Shown here: positions 1-5,386 of the stretch, piece by piece
Layout of the letters: every line of letters starts with the position of its first letter
Position numbering within the stretch: position 1 is the stretch's first letter
NCBI GenBank assembly: GCA_023415895.1
Contig: JAEZJA010000139.1
Location: 1 to 8,148 of the forward strand
Source of the DNA: Bacillota bacterium
GTDB taxonomy: Bacteria; Bacillota; Clostridia; Oscillospirales; Acutalibacteraceae
Direction of reading: 5' to 3'
DNA: 8,148 nucleotides
Program-made: the position numbers and the translations under genes
The notes under the pieces: model-generated
The model's database searches: none
What the model saw: the letters and a program-made list of their open reading frames with translations, nothing else
Told to the model about the DNA's origin: nothing

Positions 1-240
1 ATCATAGCGCGGTTCATGCAGCTTTTCAACATTTAAGAATAGTATTGGAAAATACTCCTGTAAAAATGTTAAAAAGCGCAACAAACAAACTTAAAACAGG
101 GGCGTGTCATCGACAATGTTTACAGGAGGGTACACGACATACGGCTTGCATACAAAAGTTTTTATCAGGATACCATATACTAGTTCCAAATGCAATAGTG
201 TACAGTTTAGTCGATAAATGTGTGAATACGTAAAATAGAC
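1..240. other. A+T-rich stretch without a convincing gene
   Basis: No reading frame here is well supported. One plus-strand frame enters at the left edge and stops at 34-36 (TAA), so it could be the last 11 codons of an upstream gene, but this is too short to judge. Another plus frame stays open from 3 to 233; it has no ribosome binding site and codons unlike those of the neighbouring genes, so I do not call it. A small hairpin with a GGAA loop lies at 41-56. Bases 57-67 and 116-126 form an imperfect inverted repeat (CCTGTAAA against TTTACAGG). A strong Shine-Dalgarno-like AGGAGGG at 124-130 is followed by no ATG, GTG or TTG at normal spacing. Confidence 0.5.
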
Positions 241-242
241 AC

Positions 243-275
243 AAAAAACGCCCCAGCACAAGCTGGGGCGTTTTT
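243..275 (-). terminator. Rho-independent terminator of the sigma factor/zinc-ribbon unit
   Basis: A perfect 9-bp G+C-rich stem (249-257 with 262-270) closes a 4-base loop. Read on the minus strand it is followed by six T (243-248); read on the plus strand it is followed by five T (271-275), so it could work in both directions. It starts 15 bases past the stop codon of the zinc-ribbon gene. Confidence 0.9.
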
Positions 276-285
276 GGAAAACTGA

Positions 286-564
286 TTAGTTTTCGCCTCT
301 CATGGAAGCAAAGCACTCGCTGCAGTATACCGGGCGGTCCTCACGGGGCTTGAAGGGAACCTTCGCTTCTTTACCGCAATTCGCGCAAACAGCGGTGTAC
401 ATCTCGCGGTCCGGCTTCGCAGCGGACTTGCGAGCGTCGCGGCAAGCCTTGCAGCGCTGAGGCTCGTTTACAAAGCCTTTCTCAGCATAGAATTCCTGCT
501 CACCAGCGGTGAACACAAATTCAGCGCCGCATTCCTTGCAGATGAGAGTCTTGTCTTCGTACAT
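286..564 (-). CDS. Small protein with two zinc ribbons (zf_Tbcl plus CxxC-x17-CxxC type)
   Basis: This 92-residue protein consists almost entirely of two four-cysteine zinc-binding modules. The first has CKEC at 9-12 and CKAC at 38-41, separated by 25 residues, and its flanks (MYEDKTLICKECGAEF and GEQEFYAEKGF) match the probable zinc-ribbon family zf_Tbcl found widely in Firmicutes. The second has CANC at 60-63 and CSEC at 81-84, separated by exactly 17 residues, which is the defining spacing of the CxxC-x17-CxxC domain. There is no signal peptide or membrane segment, so it should be cytoplasmic. The molecular function of this family is not established; nucleic-acid or protein binding is only a guess. 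I chose the ATG at 562-564 because GAGGT lies 6 bases upstream and the protein then begins exactly at the family's conserved start; the frame is open upstream to an ATG at 633 but that extension lacks a ribosome binding site. It follows the sigma-factor gene by 128 bases on the same strand with no obvious promoter of its own, so co-transcription is likely. Confidence 0.88.
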   Translation of the reverse strand: MYEDKTLICKECGAEFVFTAGEQEFYAEKGFVNEPQRCKACRDARKSAAKPDREMYTAVCANCGKEAKVPFKPREDRPVYCSECFASMRGEN

Positions 565-692
565 GATTTTACCTCGCTTAAAATAAAATAAATTTGCCCT
601 GCGACGGATTTGGACCGACACCTTTGAAACCAACGCTCTTCTTAAGCTACCCGGGCATATTGAAACAGTGCTGCCACTGCCAATAACAAAAT

Positions 693-1322
693 TCAGGGAT
701 CACGGACAAGCGACACGGAAAAGGCCGAAATCATCTTGCGTCGAACGCGCTGCAACGCGTTGTCCACCGATTTGGCACTAATTTTTGTGAGTTGCGCTAT
801 CTCCTCATAGGAATATGCCTGAAGATACAACATCAGAACCTGATATTCCTTTTCCGAAAGAAGTTCACGCAGCCGTCCGTGCAAAAGAAACGTGTCCTCT
901 TTTTGGTCGACCAATTGGGCGGGATCCTCACCACCACCGGCAGATATCAACGGCGTCTCCTCGCTGTCTTCCATACTGACAAGCTCGGAAACCGGAATAC
1001 AGCGAGCCGCATTGGAACGCTTGACGGCCGACAAAATGCAATTACGGATACAAACACAAGCATATGTCCGAAACGAAGCCTCACCGGGATGATAAGTACG
1101 GACAGCGGAGAAAAGCCCCATCAGCCCTTCTTGGGCGAGATCTTCTTTTTCCAACAATGAACTCTGAAAGGAAAGAGACTGGCGCTTCACCATCGGGGTG
1201 AGCCGCCGAACGAGCAGTGAGAATGCATCCTCACAGCCTTCTCGTGCCATTTGGGCCAATTCCTCATCCGTCATCGGTTCCTTGTTTTCCTTTATCGCCA
1301 TAGTCGTCATAGATTCCAACAT
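693..1322 (-). CDS. sigH: Sigma-70 family RNA polymerase sigma factor, SigH-like
   Basis: This is an alternative sigma factor that would direct RNA polymerase to a special promoter class. With the start used here it has 209 residues, close to the ~218 of Bacillus SigH (Spo0H). Region 2 spans about 60-102, with EDLAQEGLMGL (core binding) and SFRTYACVCIRNCILSAVKR (-10 recognition and melting). Region 4 spans about 153-201, with the helix-turn-helix EEIAQLTKISAKSVDNALQR. The KSVDNALQRVRRK stretch closely matches the KSIDNALQRVKRK of SigH, which is why I favour SigH over ECF-type factors. SigH in spore formers controls the transition state and early sporulation; that role here is inference. The start is uncertain. 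The ATG at 1322 has GGTGAT upstream and gives an N-terminus like clostridial SigH, but ATGs at 1340, 1310, 1301 and 1274 (AAGGA just upstream, MTDEEL start) are possible. A strong vegetative-type promoter with an adjacent inverted repeat lies upstream. A weak 5-bp hairpin (666-679) follows the stop codon. Confidence 0.88.
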   Translation of the reverse strand: MLESMTTMAIKENKEPMTDEELAQMAREGCEDAFSLLVRRLTPMVKRQSLSFQSSLLEKEDLAQEGLMGLFSAVRTYHPGEASFRTYACVCIRNCILSAVKRSNAARCIPVSELVSMEDSEETPLISAGGGEDPAQLVDQKEDTFLLHGRLRELLSEKEYQVLMLYLQAYSYEEIAQLTKISAKSVDNALQRVRRKMISAFSVSLVRDP

Positions 1323-1392
1323 GAAGAACATCACCGCCATACGGCGGAGGACATCCCAACGCCCGACAAATACTTTTTGTTTGATAAGTGCT

Positions 1393-1421
1393 ATTGTATA
1401 CGATTTCTAACGGAATGTCAA
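1393..1421 (-). promoter_or_regulatory. Sigma-A type promoter of the sigma-factor gene
   Basis: Read on the minus strand there is a perfect -35 box TTGACA (1421-1416), a 17-base spacer and the -10 box TACAAT (1398-1393). This is the best vegetative promoter in the window. Transcription would begin near 1386, giving a leader of about 60 bases to the chosen start. The sigma-factor gene would therefore be read by housekeeping polymerase rather than only by itself. Confidence 0.8.
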
Positions 1422-1424
1422 CCC

Positions 1425-1453
1425 TGCAATATGAAAAAATTATTCATATTGCA
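1425..1453. repeat. 11-bp inverted repeat next to the sigma-factor promoter (possible operator)
   Basis: Perfect arms TGCAATATGAA (1425-1435) and TTCATATTGCA (1443-1453) flank a 7-base A+T centre. The repeat ends three bases upstream of the -35 box of the sigma-factor promoter. There is no T-run after the stem on either strand, so it is not an intrinsic terminator. Its place and symmetry suit a dimeric DNA-binding protein, activator or repressor; the protein is unknown. Confidence 0.55.
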
Positions 1454-1493
1454 AAAAAATACTATTTTCAACACAGGAATTTTCTGAGTATCT

Positions 1494-1528
1494 CATAAAT
1501 TGACAGAATTCGTCACAGTATTTATGAA
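1494..1528. repeat. Imperfect dyad with promoter-like boxes
   Basis: Nested inverted repeats: CATAAAT (1494-1500) with ATTTATG (1520-1526), and TGAC (1501-1504) with GTCA (1512-1515), with four unpaired bases on one side. On the plus strand the same bases give a perfect TTGACA (1500-1505) and, after 17 bases, a weak TATGAA (1523-1528). No gene follows on the plus strand, so it may be chance or a small-RNA promoter. Confidence 0.25.
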
Positions 1529-1567
1529 CCATCTGCCGTATGGAAAGTCTCAACCGCCCATGAATTT

Positions 1568-1667
1568 AAAAAACGGGATTGACGCACCACCCAAACACAC
1601 GATCTTAACCGGTTAATTCTGCCGGTAATCAACGATCGTGCCTATGCCGGATACGCCAGTCCCGTTT
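1568..1667 (-). terminator. Long nested hairpin with U-run after nfnB
   Basis: The outer arms 1571-1584 and 1654-1667 pair over 13 of 14 positions, including one G-U and one mismatch. Inside lies a 7-bp stem (1598-1604 with 1634-1640), and inside that a 5-bp ACCGG/CCGGT stem (1608-1612 with 1622-1626) with a 9-base loop. On the minus strand the outer stem ends in six T (1573-1568). It lies about 25 bases after the nfnB stop codon, so termination of the nfnAB transcript is the simplest reading. Ordinary terminators are much more compact, so a structured RNA or a mobile palindromic repeat is also possible. Confidence 0.6.
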
Positions 1668-1692
1668 CGTTGCTCTGTTTGGTATATGAAAC

Positions 1693-3078
1693 TTATTTGC
1701 TGCGGATGTATTCGTCAATTGCACGTGCGGCTTGTTTGCCGGCACCCATTGCCAGGATAACCGTGGCTGCACCGGTCACGGCGTCGCCGCCTGCGTATAC
1801 GCCCTCGCGCGTCGTCTGCATGGTCTCCTCATTGACGATCAAGCAGCCCTTGCGGTTGGCCTCTAGGCCTGAAGTGGTGGTGCGAATGAGCGGATTGGGC
1901 GTGTTGCCGATGGCGGCAATCACCATATCCACATCCAGCACATGATTGCTGCCCTTAATTTCGATCGGACGGCGGCGGCCTGACGCATCCGGCTCACCCA
2001 GTTCCATGTCCACGCATTCCAGTCCTGTCACCTGCCCGTTGTCATCGCCACACACCTGCACTGGCGCGGTCTGGAACAGGAACTCCACGCCCTCTTCCTT
2101 GGCGTGATGAATTTCCTCCAGACGGGCGGGCATTTCGCTTTCGCCCCGGCGGTAGACAACATACACATGCTCAGCACCCAACCGTTTGGCGCAGCGAGCG
2201 GCATCCATGGCGACATTGCCGCCGCCGACCACGGCCGCACACCGGGCGTGCCTGATGGGCGTATCGTATTCCTCACGATAGGCCTTCATCAGATTGATGC
2301 GGGTCAGGAACTCGTTGGCGGACAACACACCGATAAGGCCCTCGCCCGGGATGCCCATAAAGCTGGGAAGTCCCGCGCCGCTGCCCACAAATACGGCTTC
2401 AAAGCCCTGCTCGAACAATTCATCAATCGACAGCAGCTTACCGATCACCATATTGGTTTCGATACGCACGCCTGCGTCCCGAAGAGACTGGATTTCGCGC
2501 TGCACAATTGCCTTGGGCAGACGGAATTCGGGAATGCCATACATTAACACCCCGCCTGCCGTATGGAAGGCTTCGAACACAGTGACCTCATAGCCAAGCT
2601 GTGCCAGATCGCCCGCACAGGTAAGACCCGCAGGGCCTGAGCCGATCACAGCAACCTTATGGCCATTGGAGGCAACCGGCTGCACGACTTCATGGGAATG
2701 CTGCATATGATAATCGGCTGCAAAGCGCTCGAGACGGCCGATCGCGACCGGTTCGCCCTTGATGCCGCGCACACATTTGGATTCGCACTGCGATTCCTGC
2801 GGGCACACACGTCCGCATACCGCCGGCAGCGAATTGGTCTCCCGTATGACCTGATAGGCACCCTCAAAGTCACCTTCCGCCATACGGGCAATAAACTCGG
2901 GGATATGTACATTGACCGGGCAGCCGGACACACAGGGGCGGTGCTTGCAGTTGAGGCAGCGCTGTGCTTCGTTGACGGCCATTTCCGCCGTATACCCCGT
3001 TGCCACCTCGTCAAAGTTCGCAGCGCGTACCTGAGGCTGCTGCTCGGGCATGGGCGTTTTGTTGGGTTGTTTATTCAA
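1693..3078 (-). CDS. nfnB: NfnB/NfnL, large subunit of NADH-dependent ferredoxin:NADP+ oxidoreductase (GltA-like)
   Basis: This 461-residue cytoplasmic iron-sulfur flavoprotein is the large subunit of the electron-bifurcating NfnAB transhydrogenase, which links NADP+ reduction to oxidation of NADH and reduced ferredoxin. The N-terminal ferredoxin-like domain has C41, C44, C49, C53 and C88, C92, C98, C102 for two [4Fe-4S] clusters. An FAD-binding fold follows with IGSGPAG (145-151), then an NADP-binding fold with VVGGGNVAMDAAR (283-295), and a closing FAD motif YAGGDAVTGAATV (428-440). The length fits NfnL of Thermotoga (about 468). Automated annotation often calls such proteins glutamate synthase small subunit, but no large glutamate synthase gene is present and the upstream neighbour is the Nfn small subunit, 25 bases away. 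The start is TTG at 3078, with AAAGG 11 bases upstream; it includes the family-typical N-terminus NKTPMPEQ, whereas the next ATG (3051) has no ribosome binding site. The gene is followed by a long hairpin. Confidence 0.92.
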   Translation of the reverse strand: MNKQPNKTPMPEQQPQVRAANFDEVATGYTAEMAVNEAQRCLNCKHRPCVSGCPVNVHIPEFIARMAEGDFEGAYQVIRETNSLPAVCGRVCPQESQCESKCVRGIKGEPVAIGRLERFAADYHMQHSHEVVQPVASNGHKVAVIGSGPAGLTCAGDLAQLGYEVTVFEAFHTAGGVLMYGIPEFRLPKAIVQREIQSLRDAGVRIETNMVIGKLLSIDELFEQGFEAVFVGSGAGLPSFMGIPGEGLIGVLSANEFLTRINLMKAYREEYDTPIRHARCAAVVGGGNVAMDAARCAKRLGAEHVYVVYRRGESEMPARLEEIHHAKEEGVEFLFQTAPVQVCGDDNGQVTGLECVDMELGEPDASGRRRPIEIKGSNHVLDVDMVIAAIGNTPNPLIRTTTSGLEANRKGCLIVNEETMQTTREGVYAGGDAVTGAATVILAMGAGKQAARAIDEYIRSK

Positions 3079-3103
3079 TACTGTTCACGCCTTTCTTTGT
3101 CGG

Positions 3104-3925
3104 TTACACGCCCCGCATGAGGTTGCAATCGTGTTCTTCCTGTTTGTATTGGGTCAGGCGCTTCATCGCCTCGTCCCAATCGATCTGATGAGCATCGAAC
3201 TCCGGCCCGTCCACACAGGCGAATTTGATCTGCCCGCCGACCGTCAGACGGCAGCCGCCGCACATACCCGTGCCGTCGATCATGATGGGGTTCATGCTCA
3301 CAATGGTTTTAACGCCAACCTCTTTGGTCAGATTGGAAACCGCGCGCATCATGGGCAGCGGTCCGATTGCAATAACGAGATCGTAATTTGCGCCCGCATC
3401 AAGCAGCTCCTTGAGCTTGACGGTCACAAAGCCCTTGTTGCCGTTGGAACCGTCGTCGGTCATGACATACAACCGGTCACTGACCGCCGCCATTTCCTCC
3501 TCCAGCATCACGATGTCGCTGTTGCGAAAGCCCGCAATCATATCCACCTGCGCACCTGCCTGATGGAAGGCTTTAGCCTCAGGATACGCAATCGCGCAGC
3601 CCACGCCGCCGCCGACCACGGCCACGCGGTGATAGCCCTCGACCTCGGTCGCTCGTCCGAGGGGGCCGACAAAATCGAGCAGTGAATCTCCCTGCTCGAG
3701 CGTATCCAGCAGGCGGGTGGAACCGCCGATCTTCTGATAAATGATCGTGACGGTGCCCTTCTCAGCATCGTGATCGGCAATGGTCAGCGGAATGCGTTCG
3801 CCCGTCTCGTTGACGCGCAGAATAATAAACTGCCCGGCTTTTGCCTTGCGGGCTATCAAGGGGGCTTCGATGTCCATCTGTGTGACCGATGAATTCAGGG
3901 CCCGTTTATATATAATCTTATACAT
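3104..3925 (-). CDS. nfnA: NfnA/NfnS, small subunit of NADH-dependent ferredoxin:NADP+ oxidoreductase
   Basis: This 273-residue protein belongs to the PyrK-like ferredoxin reductase group (often labelled sulfide/dihydroorotate dehydrogenase-like FAD/NAD-binding protein). It is the NADH-side subunit of NfnAB. An FAD-binding barrel covers about 1-98, with GQFIILRV (31-38) and the flavin motif RIPLT (44-48). An NAD-binding fold follows, with VVGGGVGCAIAY (103-114). A C-terminal [2Fe-2S] site has C222, C225 and C237, with D217 where PyrK has its first cysteine; an Asp ligand at this site is, as I recall, a feature of structurally studied Nfn small subunits. That supports NfnS over a PyrK or sulfide dehydrogenase role. 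The start at 3925 has AAGGGAG eight bases upstream; an in-frame ATG at 3958 is less likely because the family begins with MYKI-type sequences. It is first in a two-gene operon, and nfnB follows after 25 bases. The job is to supply NADPH from fermentation electrons. Confidence 0.92.
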   Translation of the reverse strand: MYKIIYKRALNSSVTQMDIEAPLIARKAKAGQFIILRVNETGERIPLTIADHDAEKGTVTIIYQKIGGSTRLLDTLEQGDSLLDFVGPLGRATEVEGYHRVAVVGGGVGCAIAYPEAKAFHQAGAQVDMIAGFRNSDIVMLEEEMAAVSDRLYVMTDDGSNGNKGFVTVKLKELLDAGANYDLVIAIGPLPMMRAVSNLTKEVGVKTIVSMNPIMIDGTGMCGGCRLTVGGQIKFACVDGPEFDAHQIDWDEAMKRLTQYKQEEHDCNLMRGV

Positions 3926-3948
3926 GTGATCAACTCCCTTACCGTACG

Positions 3949-3977
3949 ATACTACCATTCTAAAGCCGAAAAATCAA
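3949..3977 (-). promoter_or_regulatory. Candidate promoter of nfnAB
   Basis: On the minus strand, TTGATT (3977-3972), a 17-base spacer and TAGTAT (3954-3949) give a moderate sigma-A-like match ending about 24 bases before the nfnA start codon. A transcript from about 3942 would carry the ribosome binding site in a very short leader. The -10 box is poor (4 of 6), so this is tentative. Confidence 0.35.
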
Positions 3978-4038
3978 GTACAGGCATTTGGTAAGTCAAA
4001 GAGTGACAGCGTTATTCTGAATATTCCTTAAAATTCGC

Positions 4039-4066
4039 TTTACAATAGTAAATAAAGTTATATAAT
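4039..4066 (+). promoter_or_regulatory. Candidate promoter of the kinase-like gene
   Basis: TTTACA (4039-4044), a 16-base spacer and a perfect TATAAT (4061-4066) form a good sigma-A-like promoter. It lies 171 bases upstream of the start codon, so it implies an unusually long leader unless a nearer promoter was missed. Confidence 0.5.
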
Positions 4067-4237
4067 ATAAACAGATATACCGCGTTGCCATTCTATAATA
4101 CGCTGTCAATCAATAGTTTTGCGTGTCGTGGGGTATACTGATTGGTACAGGCGCTTGTTGGTGGATTTTGCCGAGGTGCCATTGTCTGCGGTATTAGAAT
4201 TATCGGGAGTTTCTAAAAGTCGAAAGGAGAACTGAAC

Positions 4238-4984
4238 ATGGAATTGAAAGACTTGATTGCTTCCAGCGATACGGTTGATGTTTACAAATGCGGGAACAAA
4301 GCTGTAAAGCTTTTTAAAGTTGACCGCCCCAAAACGCAGGCACTGTATGAGGCGCTGACCCATGCGCGGGTAGAGGATACCGGATTGCATGTTCCTGTGA
4401 TCCATGAGGTCTCGGTCATAGACGGCCGCTGGGCGATCACGATGGATCTGATTGAAGGCAAAACGCTCGCCGAAGTCATGAGGGAAGACCCTGCTCATCT
4501 CGATAAATACATCAATGACATGGTCGATCTGCAGCTGCAGGTGCACTCCAAGCAGGTTCCCAAGCTCAGCAAGCTCAAGGATAAGCTGGTGCGCCAGATC
4601 AACAGTCTGGAATGGCTCAACGATTCTGTGAAGTTTGAACTGCTCGCCCGCCTTGCCACCATGCCCAAACACACCAAGCTGTGCCACGGCAACTTTACTC
4701 CCAGCAACATCATCCTCAATGACCAAGGCACCTATATCGTGGACTGGGTGGCCGCCCGCCAAGGCAACGCCAGCGCTGATGTCGCGCGTTCCTATCTGCT
4801 TGCCTCTCTTGAATCGTCTGACATGGCTGAGCTGTATCTGGATACCTTCTGCAAAAAGACAAACACCTCCAAAAAGTATGTACAGGAATGGCTGCCTATC
4901 GTGGCTGCCGCCCAGCTCACCGAAAACCGTCCGGAAGAAAAAGAGCTTCTGATGAGATGGGTGGACGTCGCCTCCTACGAATAA
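4238..4984 (+). CDS. Aminoglycoside-phosphotransferase-fold (APH/choline kinase family) protein with an altered catalytic motif
   Basis: This 248-residue soluble protein has the layout of the APH/choline-kinase branch of the protein-kinase-like fold. The N-lobe carries AVKLFK with the likely ATP-binding lysine at 24. The hinge is near MDLIEGKTL (69-77). The C-lobe carries a Brenner-type motif HGNFTPSN (150-157) and the metal-binding DW (169-170). In active members the motif normally reads HGD, with the Asp as catalytic base; here it is Asn152 (codon AAC). The metal-ligand positions Asn157 and Asp169 remain. The protein could therefore be a pseudokinase, a slow kinase or a phosphate-group sensor. 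The substrate is unknown; similar proteins occur in many Clostridia and should not be assumed to give aminoglycoside resistance. The start has AAAGGAG eight bases upstream. It stands alone, divergent from nfnA, with a terminator before adhE, so it is not in an operon with either. Confidence 0.85.
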   Translation: MELKDLIASSDTVDVYKCGNKAVKLFKVDRPKTQALYEALTHARVEDTGLHVPVIHEVSVIDGRWAITMDLIEGKTLAEVMREDPAHLDKYINDMVDLQLQVHSKQVPKLSKLKDKLVRQINSLEWLNDSVKFELLARLATMPKHTKLCHGNFTPSNIILNDQGTYIVDWVAARQGNASADVARSYLLASLESSDMAELYLDTFCKKTNTSKKYVQEWLPIVAAAQLTENRPEEKELLMRWVDVASYE

Positions 4985-4989
4985 TTGAC

Positions 4990-5016
4990 GGAAGAAACCT
5001 GCTCTTGGGTTTTTCC
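4990..5016 (+). terminator. Probable first terminator after the kinase-like gene
   Basis: GGAAGAAACC (4990-4999) pairs with GGGTTTTTCC (5007-5016) at nine of ten positions, including one G-U, around a 7-base loop, six bases past the stop codon. The T-run lies inside the stem arm, so it would work as a short CC/GG stem with a U-tract. It is weaker than the hairpin downstream. Confidence 0.4.
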
Positions 5017-5065
5017 TTGTATAGTTTCGTATGGACAGTCTATACTAAAATATGTTCCCACAAAT

Positions 5066-5103
5066 CGGGCAGTGAGCATCCAGGGTGCACACTGCCCGTT
5101 TTT
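5066..5103 (+). terminator. Rho-independent terminator before adhE
   Basis: A perfect 9-bp stem CGGGCAGTG/CACTGCCCG (5066-5074 with 5090-5098) is followed by five T (5099-5103). Bases inside the 15-base loop can pair further (GCA with TGC). It lies 81 bases after the stop codon of the kinase-like gene and insulates adhE from it. Confidence 0.88.
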
Positions 5104-5281
5104 ATCCGGACATTCAGCGTCTTTGGAGAGGCCTTTTCCTCTTGAAGTGAATCGTCTGAAAGGGATTCATCCTGTGTTCGGTTATGGCTGCGTGCCCACA
5201 GCAACACAACCTTGGACCATATTTGGTTATTTTCTCTAATTTTACATTGGATCACCCGTGCACATTGTCATAATCTGTGGC
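5104..5281. other. Intergenic stretch upstream of the adhE promoter
   Basis: No gene is seen. Two short hairpins occur: TGAATC/GATTCA around 5146-5169 and TGTGTT/AACACA around 5173-5208. A second, weak promoter-like pair, TTGGAC (5212-5217) and TCTAAT (5235-5240) with a 17-base spacer, points towards adhE and could be a minor upstream start. Confidence 0.35.
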
Positions 5282-5310
5282 TTGCACTTTTGCCAGACTA
5301 TTGATATACT
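5282..5310 (+). promoter_or_regulatory. Promoter of adhE
   Basis: TTGCAC (5282-5287), a 17-base spacer and TATACT (5305-5310) make a good sigma-A-type promoter. The start site would be near 5317, inside the Rex box, giving a leader of about 70 bases. Confidence 0.75.
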
Positions 5311-5314
5311 ATAG

Positions 5315-5332
5315 TTGTTAAAAAAATAACAA
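5315..5332 (+). promoter_or_regulatory. Rex operator (NADH/NAD+ redox repressor box)
   Basis: The 18-bp element TTGTTA-N6-TAACAA is a perfect inverted repeat and matches the known clostridial Rex box (TTGTTAA-N4-TTAACAA) at nearly every informative position. It starts four bases after the -10 box and covers the likely start site, where a bound repressor would block polymerase. Rex leaves DNA when NADH is high, so adhE should be switched on when reducing power accumulates. The rex gene is not in this window. Confidence 0.87.
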
Positions 5333-5386
5333 ACTCCACCAATCAAAAGACACAAGCTAACCATTACTGAGCAGGAGGAAATCATC

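Larger units (their letters stand above)
3926..4237. other. Divergent intergenic region between nfnA and the kinase-like gene
   Basis: This A+T-rich 312-base gap separates two diverging transcription units. It holds a candidate promoter for each side (described separately). The span 4067-4237 would form a leader of about 165 bases for the kinase-like gene; I find no recognisable riboswitch, T-box or protein leader in it. A short dyad TTTAC-aata-GTAAA (4039-4052) overlaps the -35 box of the plus-strand promoter. An extra TATAAT at 4094-4099 has no matching -35 box. Confidence 0.45.

Noticed and set aside
3..233. Plus-strand frame open from the left edge to 233
   Set aside because: No ribosome binding site before its internal start codons, codon use unlike the neighbours, no recognisable motif; in A+T-rich DNA a frame of this length can arise by chance.
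107..316. 69-codon minus-strand open frame at the left end
   Set aside because: It runs through the intrinsic terminator and overlaps the 3' end of the zinc-ribbon gene, so translation is very unlikely.
792..1160. 122-codon plus-strand open frame opposite the sigma factor
   Set aside because: Antisense to clear sigma regions 2 and 4; no supporting signals.
1693..3078. Calling this gene a true glutamate synthase small subunit
   Set aside because: No large glutamate synthase subunit is nearby, and the adjacent NfnA-type gene with its Asp/Cys3 iron-sulfur site fits transhydrogenase better.
3050..3685. 211-codon plus-strand open frame opposite nfnA
   Set aside because: Shadow of nfnA; His/Ala-rich and unlike any family, while nfnA has clear cofactor motifs.
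4106..4762. 218-codon minus-strand open frame opposite the kinase-like gene
   Set aside because: Antisense shadow without ribosome binding site or domain; the plus-strand gene has a strong ribosome binding site and kinase motifs.
4238..4984. Antibiotic resistance gene (aminoglycoside phosphotransferase)
   Set aside because: Only the fold is shared; the catalytic Asp is replaced, the protein resembles general clostridial family members, and there is no mobile-element context.
5156..5170. Possible catabolite-response (cre) site upstream of adhE
   Set aside because: TGAAAGGGATTCA is one base short of the cre length and lacks the central CG, and it lies more than 100 bases upstream of the promoter.
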